From contig RHPI01003788.1 in the NCBI GenBank assembly GCA_009103225.1, forward strand, positions 295,559 to 358,420: a DNA stretch of 62,862 nt. The letters are read 5' to 3'. The DNA comes from Chlorokybus atmophyticus. Its lineage: Eukaryota > Streptophyta > Chlorokybophyceae > Chlorokybales > Chlorokybaceae. Made by a program: the position numbers and the translations under genes. Positions 12,870 to 24,969 of this stretch are shown piece after piece (the first letter of the stretch is position 1; each line of letters starts with the position of its first letter). The notes under the pieces were generated by a model that saw nothing but the letters and a program-made list of their open reading frames with translations, did not search any database and had not been told where the DNA came from.

Positions 12870-13200
12870 TGATGGTCCGCCCAATTACTTTACAACGGAC
12901 AAAAACAGGACCATATATGGTTCAGCACTCATATGGAGGACCGACCATGAATGGTCCGTACTCTCTCAGACCATCGGACCAAGAAGTGCTTGGTTACGTT
13001 AAGGACCATGTATGATCCGAAATCGTATGAAAACATGAACAAAAGCTTATTATAGCGGCAGACCATGTATGGTGCGTACTGGCCTATAAGTTGGGCGTGC
13101 ACCAGCGATGGTCGGCCCAATGGTTCTGGTTTCGACCAGCCACATGGATATTATTCAACAAAACATATATGGTTCGGCATTGTTGTTGTCCAAACCACGC
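12870..13200. repeat. repeated GGACCATnnATGGTCC-like palindromes
   Basis: At least seven variants of a 14-16 bp palindrome (GACCATRTATGGTYC and relatives) are spaced 20-60 bp apart. The same word family recurs at 1.7-2.0 kb, 5.4-5.6 kb and in the spacers of the MITE cluster. Confidence 0.6.
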
Positions 13201-13262
13201 ATTGACGTACACCCATTGACAGTCGGACCGGCAATATCCCTGCTCCCGCTGCGGCCCATGTA

Positions 13263-13739
13263 CAGTCTACCCCCATGAAGAATCACGTTTAACTTTCACC
13301 TTTGCATTCCACGAACGGGGTTATTCTCTTGGCACTTATAAAAATATATATTCTTTTACCGTAAACTGGATATATATGCCACTAACAGAGGTGTTGCCTG
13401 ATAACCTTAAGCTACGTAATTATATGTTGACGTGGCACAAAAGTAATCGACAAATATTAATTACCATTTATGTCACATACGACATCATATATGAATTTTG
13501 TGACATGTTAATTTTAATAATTAAAAAATAAGCATGCTTAACAAGGTATCCCTCGGTATAAGACTGAGCCCACTTGAAATTTTAAGCCTTCGCTTTAGTC
13601 TTATTACGTACAAGACAGTAGTCTTGTACTCCACTAACTGATGATGTTTGCCTGTAAAACCATTAGTCTTTTGCAATTCTATGATCTTAATGGGGTTATT
13701 CTCTTAAACCGAAGTCTTGTAATGGTCGGGGGTAGACTG
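13263..13739 (+). mobile_element. mariner/pogo-like MITE, copy A
   Basis: A 477-bp non-coding element starting CAGTCTACCCCC and ending GGGGGTAGACTG, flanked by TA on both sides (13261-13262, 13740-13741). TA duplications and CAGT termini are hallmarks of the Tc1/mariner superfamily. Subterminal GGGGTTATTCTCTT blocks are shared with copies B and C. Confidence 0.8.
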
Positions 13740-13815
13740 TATGGTCTGAACTTTCGCCAATAGGACCAGTGCATTGTCTGGTCCGGCAGGTCTGGTGCGC
13801 GACTGCGCAATGGTA

Positions 13816-14289
13816 CAGTCTACCCCCTTTAAGAGCATACCGTTTATCCTCCGCTATCTCACGCTCTTGGCGGGGTAATTCTCTTAACGTCCAAGAGCAT
13901 ACTATGCTCTTGGGTGTCAAGAGCCTAAATATGCTTTAAGCGCGGTTTCATCACGCCCATCACGCCCATTGCGCCATGCGTATCACGCCACGCCTGTCGC
14001 GCCATCACGCTCGTCACGCTAACTGTGCGTCACACCTCAACTATCACGCCCTATTCATCACGCGCGCGCGTTACGCGTTATGCCACACCCGTCACGCATT
14101 ACTCCCCCGACTTTGCAATATCGCTCATTAAAACTTGCAAAAATTGCATGAAATAAAAATATGCTCTTCGCGGTTAAGCACATTCTCTTAGGAACCAACA
14201 TTTGCCTGTATTCCGTTTGATAATCTCATTTTCTATGCTGTTAGCGGGGTTATTCTCTTGGAGCGAAGTCTCTAAGCGGGGGTAGACTG
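13816..14289 (+). mobile_element. mariner/pogo-like MITE, copy B
   Basis: A 474-bp element with CAGTCTACCCCC/GGGGGTAGACTG ends and TA flanks (13814-13815, 14290-14291). The interior has repeated ATGCTCTT/AAGAGCAT words and TCACGCC-type repeats. Copy C is the same element in inverse orientation. Confidence 0.85.
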
Positions 14290-14399
14290 TATTTGGAGCC
14301 TCGAACGAACCAACAACGGACGGTCTTCCGCGGATTAGGCAGTTTCGGCCCGCGGCGTACGCACCATGCATGGTACGCGGGGTACGCGAAAGGACCATA

Positions 14400-14860
14400 C
14401 AGTCTACCCCCGCTAAGAGACTTCGTTGCAAGGGAATAACCCCGCTAATAGCACAGAATATGAAATTACCAAACGTTTTACAGGCAAATGTTGGTGCCCA
14501 AGAGAATATGCTTAACCGCAAAGAGCATATTCTTATGACATGTAATTCTTGCAAGTTTTAGTGAGCAATATTTCAAGGTTGGGGGAGTAGTGCGTGACGG
14601 GTGTGGCATAACGCGTGACGCGCGTGATGAATATGGCGTGATGGTTGAGGTGTGACGCGCAACTAACGTGACGAGCGTGATGGCGCGACGGGCGTGGCAT
14701 TATACGCTTGACACAACGGGCGTGATGAAACCACGCTTAAAGCATATTTATGCTCTTGACACCCAAGAGCATAATATGCTCTAGAACGTCAAGAGAATTA
14801 CCCCGCCAAGAGCATAAGATAGCGGAGGATAAACAGTATGCTCTTAAAGGGGGTAGACTG
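14400..14860 (-). mobile_element. mariner/pogo-like MITE, copy C (inverted relative to B)
   Basis: A 461-bp element with the same termini and TA flanks (14398-14399, 14861-14862). Its whole length is the reverse complement of copy B with scattered differences, so B, a 106-bp spacer and C make a palindrome of about 1.05 kb. Confidence 0.85.
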
Positions 14861-14931
14861 TACCTGGTCTTGGAACGTCAAGCCGTGTGCCAGATTATAA
14901 GGACAGTGTAGTTATCAGCTCTATACGACTA

Positions 14932-15713
14932 CAGTCTACCACTGCTATAATCAAATTCATCAATGGAATAACCCCATCACAAGATTGAAATCTTAAAGGA
15001 TCAATGTCCGCCTTGCTACATTGCTACGGGCATACGAATGATGTTCGTCGCATAGGAAATGTAAAAGTATATGCTAATTTCCGTTTTAATGTGGCCGCTG
15101 CACGAGGAAACAACGGCGCTATACGTATACAAACGCAATCTGTAACATTTCTACCACCTTGCATTTGATGAATCATTTATACATAGTATTGTGTATGTAT
15201 GCAATACATGACATATTTATTTGACACATAAGTACAGTGTAGTGAGAATCAGCTCGATACAACTACAATCTACCGCTGCTATAATCAAAATCTTCGACGG
15301 AATAACCCCATCACAAGATTGAAATCTCTGAGGATCGATGTCCGCCTTGCTACATTGCTACGGGCATAAAAATGATTTTCGTCGCATAAAAAATGTAAAA
15401 GTAGATGCTAATTTCCGTTTTAATGTGGCCACTACACAAGGAAACAACGGCGCTCTACGTATACAAACGCAATCTGTAACATTTTTAACACCTTGAATTT
15501 GATGTATTATCTATACATGTTATTGTATCTATGCGATAGACTCAATTATAAATCTTATCCTGTGTAGAATGCAGACCTTACTTATTTTCTTCGATCATAT
15601 CATGAGTATGCTTTCATGCGTTGTAAGACTATGCAGTCTCATAACGTATGACGGTCAATGGAATACCCATACGACGCCACAAGAGTAGAAACCGTTGTAA
15701 CGGGGGTAGAATT
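14932..15713 (-). mobile_element. two older, directly repeated MITE derivatives
   Basis: A TA-flanked CAGTCTACC start at 14932 and a CAATCTACC start at 15266 each lead into the same ~250-bp sequence (GGAATAACCCCATCACAAGATTGAAATC onward), repeated about 335 bp apart. A degraded GGGGGTAGA end lies at about 15702-15710. It is the same superfamily as copies A-C but a different subfamily. Confidence 0.6.
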
Positions 15714-17411
15714 TACAGGTATGCCTTTCCTTATTAAGCAAAATGGACTGTAGTGATGTCCGCATCGCCTCGCAAAGGACAAGTACAATCATACCAGAGT
15801 GGCAATCATCTTGCCCTTCAAGCACCTTATCATGGCGTCTCAGCAGTGTCGGAAGCACACGTTGTCATGACAACATGAGACATTCCAGTTCAAAGGTCTG
15901 GGCAAAGGTGTGCTGGTTAGCGGAAAGCAGTGCTCATGACAGCGCTGTCCCTTTCTGTCCCCTTGACTTTGACAGATTTTATGATTTACATCCAACACCA
16001 AGATCATTGTCGTTCATAAGCCTCAGAGGTTACCACATAACATACCGTAACCATAACGCAACATAACCTAACATGATATTGCCTCGCATGATGAGTCGCA
16101 TTACATTGGTCCGGGCCTTAACCGCCTCCGCTGCAGCAGGACACCGTACCGGTACTGTATCGAGATCAGAGACAGGCATTGATCGAGGTGGCTGTAAATA
16201 CACTGTACCCCACTGTGAGTCTCTGAGTTAAAAAGCATGCCGTAGCAGTATCATGGTGGCCTGGTATGGGGCTTGTTCTTGGCAGCAGCCTTCTGGTATG
16301 GGGCGCGCTCGCATTGTCACCTCTCCAGCAAGGGCAGACGGGCCTGTCCAGCAGTCGTCCCACACTGACCGAGTACAGTCTGCGACCATAACGGCATTAC
16401 CCGAGCAGGTAACGTCCAATCCCCATACACGTTAGGATATGAGCGCTTACACAACGCTCACGTATATCTTGGCGAGCGTTGTAGCGTTACTACCATTCTG
16501 ATTTGGAACAGGCGTGGGGTGATATTATGGAAACTCATTTGCGCGGCCAGGTAGAGCTGGCCGTCCGGAGACAGGACTGGACCAGAGTGTCTCAGCGTTC
16601 TGTCGTACGCGCGGCAGGCCTGCCTGACGACAATGCATGCGTACGGACGCTGCTATGATGATGCGGCCGACTGGCGCTGTCAGCGGTAACATCGTACTGA
16701 AGAGCCGCGGCGCCTGCGACTCAGTCAATGCAAATGGCGCCGCGCAGTAGAGTCGACGGTACTCTGACCGCCTCCGTGCCGTACGTGTTGACGGTTACGA
16801 AGTGTACTGTCTGCACCACTGCCGCCTGCCTGCGTACTATCTCATTTTTTGGCAGCACGAGACTATCCATGTATATCTCCCGATATCTACATTGTTTCCT
16901 ACCATTCCCCTAACTACTACACCACTGTCAGAGCTCTCCCTCGTCGATATCGGGTTTGCCCTGCCCGCGGCCTCCCTTCGCTTTCCGCGCTTCAATCAGC
17001 AGCAGCGGTGCAGTCAGTATTGTCTCATCATCAGGGTTGGGGCGGTGGTGTGGTTGCGGGCGTTGCTGGCGTTCGCGGCGACGGCGGGGGCGCGGGCTGT
17101 GGCGCCGCCTGTGTGGATTGACCAGGGGCTATTCCGGGAGAGAGGGGTTGGCTCCAGCGGCCTGCGTGGTGGCGGTTTGGGACAAGGCGTGGCCCGGCCA
17201 TGCGGCGGAAGTGATATGTGTAAGTGAACTGGGTGGGCAGCTGGGGTTGGGAGCTGCTGCTGCTGTTGGTCCTTTCTTGTTGTTGGTGCCGTGGTTGTGG
17301 GTGTTGTCCGCGCTGTTGTCGTCGTTGCGGTGCATGATGGGACGGGTTTTGACGACATTGAGATGTACTGCGTAAAGTAATGCGTCGTCGTCTGCCATTG
17401 ATTGGGCAGGT
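15714..17411. other. upstream region of the kinase gene, no gene recognised
   Basis: Short inconsistent frames only. The last ~400 bp, rich in G/T, presumably hold the promoter and 5' UTR of the histidine kinase. A possible acceptor (TTGGGCAG, ending 17409) just before its ATG means an upstream non-coding exon is possible. Confidence 0.4.
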
Positions 17412-20400
17412 ATGTCGAGCATGGAGGATGCGCTGGAGGCCGCCGCCTTGCGTGTGGCCAGACAGCTCCAGCGGCTGGACAATCAGCGGGCCGAACTTGT
17501 ACACTTGCAGAGGTACTTGCTGTTGTTGCAGTTGTCGTGGTGGACTTGGCACTTTGGTCTTGTATTTATAGTGCAATGCCAATTGACTGTGAGCGCTATG
17601 CAATAGGGTATTGGAAGACGGCCGGCGAGCAGCGAAGAGTGGCGAGGCTGTGTCTTCAGAATGCGAGACCTTTCTGTTGAACACCAACAACAACATCGAG
17701 CACATCGCCTGCCCACCCAGCTGCTGCAATATTTTTGAAGATGACAGCAACATCCCTGACGAAGCTGGCCCGTGCGACCACAGCCTTGACGTGATACACG
17801 TGAGCACAAAAAATGCAAGCTGTAGTTTCATATGCAGGTGTTGTGGGTATTGCCTCAATTTTTGCCTCCATCTTGCACATTGGCAAGAGAGTGTGCGTGT
17901 GTGCAAGCGTTGGTATGCTATGGTGTGTGTGTGTATGTGTGCTACATGTGCAAACCGTCTCACTTGCCTGTTTGGGTTTGTGCAGCGCGTGTACGGGAAG
18001 GATCCATTCGAGGAGTGCCTGTATTTTTTCATCAACCAGTGCAAGGCTCTGTACTCGCTGCACGAGCTCAACGAGGATGGCACCGACGTGCGCGTGGTCC
18101 GCCTCTCTGACGGCCTTGCCAGCTACCTGGGCGTATCACTGGACACACTCCGCCAGACGTAAGCCCCACACACACGGCATTCAATGTTGGGTTGTGAGTG
18201 CAACCATAACAATCGTTGCAAATGGCAGTCCCCGGGAGCTGCATTTCAACTCGGAGTCTTCGCGTGTGGTAACGGAGGGCATACTGGAGGCGTTCAGGAC
18301 GATGCAACCTGTCGCGGTGGAGGTGACATTCGTGAAAGGTGGGTCCGGGGCCAAGCAGACGAGCGAGGAGGAGATGGTCACGCTCGAAGTCACGTGCACG
18401 CCCTTCCCACCGCGCACCCTCTGCTGCTGCGGCAAGCGGGTAAGCACTTGTTGTTGTCGTTGTTGTGTGCATTGTTGTCAGTTTTGGTGGTCGAGTCGTG
18501 TTGGTGTGTTGTCTGACATGTGTTCGTGTGTGGCAGATACAGGTGCCTGCACAGGTGTTCAACATCGCTAAGGACATCACGGGTTATAAGGCGATGGAGG
18601 CGAGTCTGACGAGTCTGAAGCAGACTGCGGAGGCGGCCACAGAGGCCAAGACGATGTTCCTGGCCAGCATGAGCCACGACATCCGCACGCCACTTAACGG
18701 AATGCTCGCCGTTAATGAGCTCCTCCTCGACACGTGCCCGCCCGATTCGGAGCAGGCCGAGATGCTGCGCACCATGAAGACGTCGGGGGAGACTCTCCTC
18801 TCCCTATGCAACGACATCCTCGACATGACCCGCGTGGAGGAGAACAAGCTGGAGCTCGAGCCGCGCCGCTTTGACCCGGCAGCTTGCTGCAATGTGTGCG
18901 TGGACATGTTGTCCACGCTTGCGGCCGAGAAGGGCCTGGAGCTGTCTTGCTGGGCTCGCGGCTCCACCCCGCGCGCCCTCCTCGCCGACGACACGCGCCT
19001 GCGCCAGATCGTCTATAACCTCCTGTCCAACGCCGTCAAGTTCTCCCACGCGGGCGATGTCACCCTCACCGTGTCGGCCCAGCCCTGCACGCCACCACCC
19101 CTCGACAACGGCGTGTCCACATCCACGGACACCCCCGCGCAGTGGTGGGAGGTGGCACTGCGGTGTGAGGACACGGGCGTGGGCGTGTCGGAGGAGGACC
19201 TGCAGAGACTCTTCAAGCCATTCTCGCAGGCAAGTGGCACGCGCGGGGGCAGTGGACTTGGACTCGCCATCGCGTCGCGGCTCGCTGAACTCATGCACGG
19301 CGGCCTGCGATGCGTGAGCTCATCCGTTGGCATCGGGTCCGTCTTTGAGTGCGTCATCAAGTGCCGCGGGGATCCACTTGAGGAAGGTGTTGTTGACGTC
19401 AACTCCACCGACGAGCAGTGGCTGCCTCTCCCTCCCCCGGCCCTATTCCAGGCCACGCGCGGCAAACACGCACTCTTTGTGCACACCAGCGCACGCATCT
19501 GCGAACAGGTGCGTATGTGCGTGCGTGTGCACGCGGGTGCACGTGTGCGTGCGTGTATGTGGTTTCGTGATTCGTGTTGTGAGATGATCCCATCAATAAT
19601 TATCACGTATGTGCAGGCGAGCAAGCAGTTGAGGTGGTTGGGGATGACGGTGCGGTGCGAGTCCAGTGCGTCCGCAGCCCTGGAGGCGCTTGCTTTGGAC
19701 GGCGTAAAGTGGGACGTGGTGATCGTGGACGCTGCGCTTAAGACGGCCTCGTCCCCGCGCGCGTGGGGCTTCAACGGCGTGCACGTCGTGAAGGCAGCGC
19801 AGGCCCTCAGCGGCAACACCAAGGTGATCCTCCTCGCCACCATGCGCGAGGTCACGATGCTCACGGGGAAGAGGCCCCAACACGCGCAGCAGCAGCACAT
19901 TGGCAGCAACGGCAGCATCAGCACGTTGGATCCCCTCACGGGCATGTCGTGCGCCCGCACGCCCTCACTCGAGCGGCTTCGCGCTCTTGGCTCCCGCGAC
20001 GTGGCTGGCATTGTGTCTGAGGACCTCTCCACCTACCCCGGAGGAGACCAGTACTCCATCTACGACGTCGTGTCCCCACCATGCACGCAACTCCCGTGCG
20101 GGTCCCCATTGGAGATTCCTGAGTGCGACCTCACCTCCGTGTGGACACTCCTCAAACCACTAAAAGACTCGAAGCTCATCAGCGTGCTCACCGCGTGCTT
20201 TGAGGCCCATGATGGTGCCGTCGAGGGCACGCGCGCGGAGGCGGGGGTTATCCCGCCGGGGGAACTCGTCGTCCACCGTAACGAGACCACAAACCCACAT
20301 TACGCGCACAATAATGTTGTCGTGCCGGGCATCCCATCAGTGGTTCCATTACAGCACCACGGCTTTGGCCTGCAGAGGACACCGAGCGGGAGCATCGAAA

Positions 20401-21356
20401 GACCCACCATGCTGTTTCAACAGCCTTACGCACTCAACCACTACCAGCAACCCTATCAACATTTACAACACCTTGATCAGCAGCAGCAGCACAGCAGGCA
20501 GCCGTTCCCGCTGCAACGCCAACTCCATCATCCTCAACAACAACAACAACAGCTCTCTACGCCACAGCAGCTGCGGTTGAGAGGTGACCGGCAACAAGCG
20601 CAGCAGCAGCAGCAGCAGTGTCCAGTAGAGTTGATAGCGGAGCCGCTGCGGCGCATGCGGATACTCCTTGTTGATGACAACCTCATCAACCAAAAAGGTG
20701 CGTCATGTGGGAGAACAGCGTGAAGGGTGTTGCACGCATCCATGTGTGTGTGGGCTCGTGCGTGAGCATGTGCGTGTGTTCCCCTCTTGTCAGCTGGTAC
20801 TGTTGAGTCTGATGCATGTGTTGTGGAACAGTGATGGCAAAGATGCTCCAGTCTTTGGGCTTCATCCACATTCAAGTGGCCTCCGACGGCGTGGATGCCC
20901 TTGAGGCCCTGCGCGCTAGCAAACATCCTCACGACATTGTGCTCATGGACGTCCAGGTACACAACCACCCACACGCGCACCCACATGCGCGTGCGTAGGA
21001 ATGCGCACACGCGGGCACGCAAACCTTGACTCACTTGTTGTGCGTATTCCGTTGCGCAGATGCCCAGAATGGACGGCTTAGCAGCCACACGGAGGATACG
21101 CGAGCAGTGGGCAAAGGGGCCAGAGAGCCCGATGGTGCTCATTCTGACCGCCAATGCCATGAACGGCGACCGCGAGGCCTGCCTTGAGAGTGGCGCCGAC
21201 TCGTATCTATCGAAGCCGGTGCGCAAGCAGCAGCTCGTGGACGCCCTCGGCTCCATGTACCAGGCCAAAGCGCTCGAGCACCCCCAACAACAGATTACCC
21301 GACAGCCGTCCAGCCGCGCACTCTGCCACCAGCAGCAGCAGCAGTGGAGGACCTGA
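17412..21356 (+). CDS. hybrid sensor histidine kinase (PAS-HisKA-HATPase-degenerate REC-REC)
   Basis: Eight exons: 17412-17512, 17607-17799, 17986-18158, 18229-18439, 18537-19508, 19617-20697, 20832-20956, 21060-21356. Every junction is GT-AG and phases match (2,0,2,0,0,1,0), giving 1050 codons and a TGA stop. Order: short helical N-terminus (1-34); Cys-containing linker; PAS-like region (about 100-245, ending with a PAC-like AKDITGYK); HisKA with SMSHDIRTPLNG, phospho-acceptor His273; HATPase with N-box Asn387/Asn391, DTGVGV at 438-443 and G-rich loop GGSGLGL at 463-469; a receiver-like domain (about 535-660) that keeps Asp588 and Thr625 but lacks the acidic pair; a Gln/His-rich linker (to about 890); a full receiver with Asp903/Asp904, phospho-acceptor Asp950, Thr982 and Lys1004. 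No membrane segment is seen, so it is probably a soluble sensor that autophosphorylates on His and relays to its own Asp, then to an HPt protein. The ligand is unknown. The first ATG after an in-frame acceptor was chosen, so an upstream exon cannot be excluded. Confidence 0.9.
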
Positions 21357-24000
21357 TCTGACATTTTTGTGTGTATCCAACACAACAATCCGTGCGATGA
21401 GTTGGATGTGAAGGTATATATGCGCGCCAGCTCGCGCATTTACCTGCACATTGCGCCGTCGCTACAGCCATGTTATTCTTGTAGTGAGTTTGGTGTGTTT
21501 GTATACATAGTGTATCACCATCATTATGGTTAAGTAAATATGTAGATGTATGTCCATACGTTGCGGGGACTCACGTGGCACGCACGATGCAGCTGCGAGT
21601 TTGCCTCGTTGCTTCCCCTTCCCTTAGTATAACCTTTACAGAGTGGTGTGGCTAACCACCAGTGTTCATGTGTCACATATGTGCGTATTTTGACCGCGAA
21701 CAAGCACTTGGTAGTGGTGGTAAGCGTGCAATATAGGTCAATAATATATCACAAGCGTTGTACAATTAGCAGAGCGGCAGTAGGAGTGGCGGGGGCAGGG
21801 CGTGCCTTGACAATATATGGTATAAGCCAATACGCATACATGCTCACATAGGAGGGGGAGCCCAAGTCCTGCTGCTGTTGTGCCCGCTGGTGCTGCTCCT
21901 AATGGGCCGCTAACCAGGTAGCGCTGCTGCAGGTACACGACTGCAACATGTGCATGCATGACTAACAGGGGGGCGTAGATGTAGATGTAGGAGTAGAGTA
22001 GGTAGCCCGGTGGTCGTGTATGTAGCAACGAGTTGAGTATGTTTTGCAGACTGTTGCATGCGTGGTGTGGTCTGAATGGGCACACCCCTCGCGCATCTTC
22101 TGTATATACACCAAGTGTGCCATTGCAGCAAACAGCAAGTAGCAAGTCAGAAGCAGACTCGCACAAATTATTACCAACCGCCGGGGCCCTGCGCTACTGC
22201 TACACTAGTGCGCTAAGTGCGTGCAGTGCAATGGAGTGGGCATGTAGCAGTAAAGACGTTGTGGACCGACTTGTGAACCATCGAGGGCAGGCGGTGTTAG
22301 TCCAGGGGCTGAAGTTGTAGAACAGCAGCAAGAACTTAGCAGTGCAGTTTAGTGCTGTGCAGAATGCAAAAGCCCCTGCCCTCTGACCCTCCCCCGCTAG
22401 CTTGCAGTCTTTGTGGCGGCTGTGGGAGTCTTGGCGCTAGAATGATGCTGCTCTACATCGGCCTATGATGGAGTCTCCCTCTCATGGCAGGCGCGAGCAG
22501 CTGGGCTCAGCCCAAGTTGTCTATTCGAGCGAGTGAGGCACAGGGTAGACCCTTGGAGTTGGTGGCGTCCAAGCCAATATGACAATGCTGGACGTCAATG
22601 CCATGGCGTGTGGTGATTACCAAACAGATGTAGCGGTGCGGGTGGTGAAGGTACCCAAGCGGCGCAAGCGACCACATGCTGGGGGGACACCCTTCATTTT
22701 GCTGGCGATGCAGACGCATGGCACGCTAGGGGAGGACTTCAAGCACTGTGTGTGCCACGTCGCGGTGATGCGAGGGGCAGAGTAGCGGCGCTAGGAGGGT
22801 TTCATACGCCCTTGCCATCAATGTGTGGCTTGCGCCTTGCGGGCGGGCACATGCGATGTTCATCATGGAACGAAGAGAGCGGCAGTATCGGGCTTGTGGC
22901 TAAAGGAAGCCCTTCGACCATGTGTACAGAGGCTGATGCAAAAACTCGCATAGATAGATAGCGGCCGTGTGCCAAAAGATGGTATGCTCAAATGAACACA
23001 TGCATGGTGTTAATCAAACAGCACCTGCAGCCAGCCGCTACCAATAACAAAACCACCTTACCACCGGGCAGCTACTAGGTAGCGAGTCGTGGATCATCTA
23101 TGACTCGCTACATCTACTTGCCCAGCCCGTTAGTCATGCGTGCACTGCATTGTCAAGCCGATCACCTGTACATGCGATGTTGGTCAGCGGCCAGCTTGTC
23201 GCAAGAATGGCAGCCATAAGGACTCCCCCTCCTTCACCCCCGCTGCCCGGCAGCGGCGCCACTCTCCCCCGCCACCTCTCCACCACGCGCAATCGCAATC
23301 GCTGCCGACCGCTGCTCTTCACGTCACTGCATGGCTAGGGTTAGCCACTGCATGTGTAGCGGTCGCCCTGCCTACTCGGCTCGCCTCGCGTAAGGCGAGG
23401 CATGTGGGCAGGGTGTCATGTGGTGACTAAAAGACAAATTACAAACCCTTGACGCCTCCCCTCATTGTAGCGCTTTTACCACAATGACCTAGTGTGTAAC
23501 GATGCTCGTGCTCACATACACAGAACACAAGCCATACAACACATGTGTGCAGCTGAGCACAGTCTTCACACTGAAACCTTGCCTTCTCCCGCGTAAGCAC
23601 GCACACACACCGTGTGTATGACACGAACACCACTATTTCCCACGCCAAGCAAGAACGCAGTAGTGTGCTTTAGATCACGCCTCTCTCAGGCATACACTAT
23701 CATACTCACAGTAGAGAGCCGAAAGCCAAAGTTGGTATTGTACACAAGGGGTTTTCCTATTGTACAAGCGCAAGGAAATATTATTAATAGGCAACTTATT
23801 CACTATCAAATCCAAAGGACGTGTCTAAGCGCAGTAGCGGGGGAAGGCGTGGTGCGTCGGGGTTGAACGGACGGTGTTGTATTTGGTCAATTGAATACAA
23901 AGCATCGACTACCGCCGTGCGTTGGGCGGAATAGATACAAAACCAAATACAATTAAGTGTAAATGCCACTTAACTGTAAAATGCCCGTCACTTGGCCGAG
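21357..24000. other. intergenic, one unexplained short frame
   Basis: No gene I can name. A + strand frame at 22579-22785 (68 codons) and sequence on either side (22497-22960) reads in a coding-like way across several frames, as old retroelement tails often do, but I cannot assign it. A GC-rich hairpin (GCCTCGCGTAAGGCGAGGC) lies at about 23385-23403. Confidence 0.35.
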
Positions 24001-24960
24001 AGAGTAGCCGGTTTGTTAATGTTCGGTCGGACTTTTCGCTAATATAACATGCATGGGTCAATACTGTTGCAAAATTCAACGTCCCTATGATGTTGTCGTA
24101 AGGTGATAAAAATTGTATAAATACCACATAGAGATAAGTATGCACTACATTACCTGCTGAAGTATTGCTCATGGTGATTACAACGGGCACGTTGATAACG
24201 ACATGATAAAAGCATATAAATGATCGCGTTAATGGTTATGTTATGCAACACAACTTCATACGAAGGTTGTACGTAGTATTTCTCTAATACTTTCATGCGT
24301 AATGTAATGTGTACATAAAAAGGATAGTGTATGTTCATGTGCATGCAAAACCAGCTATATATAAATATACAATTAGGAAATCAAAAAATGCCAATTGCAT
24401 CATGCGTAATACTATGGCAAGCCGGTTTATATCTTTTATTTGTGCATTGTTTGCATGCAATTTTACATTTATACATTATGCATAAGATTTATACATGCAT
24501 ACTGTACACGAAATTGATAAAAAAGTATTATCACATGTATTGTGCTTTATAAGTTAAATTACGTAAACATTGCACATTTTATACATTATTCTTATTATCA
24601 GCATCATATGATATAATTTAATCTGACTCCATTATGTAGGAGAATACATCTATAAATTGAAAAATAATAAATAACAAATGTCAACTCACTTTATATCAAG
24701 TAATCAAAGCTATAACACAACATAATGATGACAATGCTATGTCATAACCATGTTATGTTTAAATTCTAATAAATTGCAAACCCACTTATTAACCACTTCA
24801 TGTATCAAGCGCGAAGCGCGACATTATTCCACAAATGTGTATTCGCCCCGTGATTATAAATGCGCGCGGAGTGCGCAATATGTTTTCAACAATATCATTA
24901 TGCTTTATGTTCATGAGTGTCATATCCTTGTCAATGTAATCGAGACATAAGTTATAACAA
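24000..24960. other. AT-rich island with GC palindromes
   Basis: Base composition shifts sharply to AT-rich compared with both sides. It contains short GC palindromes (GCGCGAAGCGCG near 24810, GCGCGCGGAGTGCGC near 24861) of a kind seen in algal organelle spacers. No tRNA, rRNA or organelle gene could be read, so an organelle origin is only a possibility. Confidence 0.35.
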
Positions 24961-24969
24961 TATAAAGGC

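Noticed and set aside
17031-18083. 350-codon open frame on the - strand
   Set aside because: It is antisense to the first exons and introns of the kinase gene, whose splice phases and domains are convincing.
22579-22785. Small protein gene of 68 codons
   Set aside because: Coding-like text continues in other frames on both sides, suggesting a decayed longer sequence; no start context or domain.
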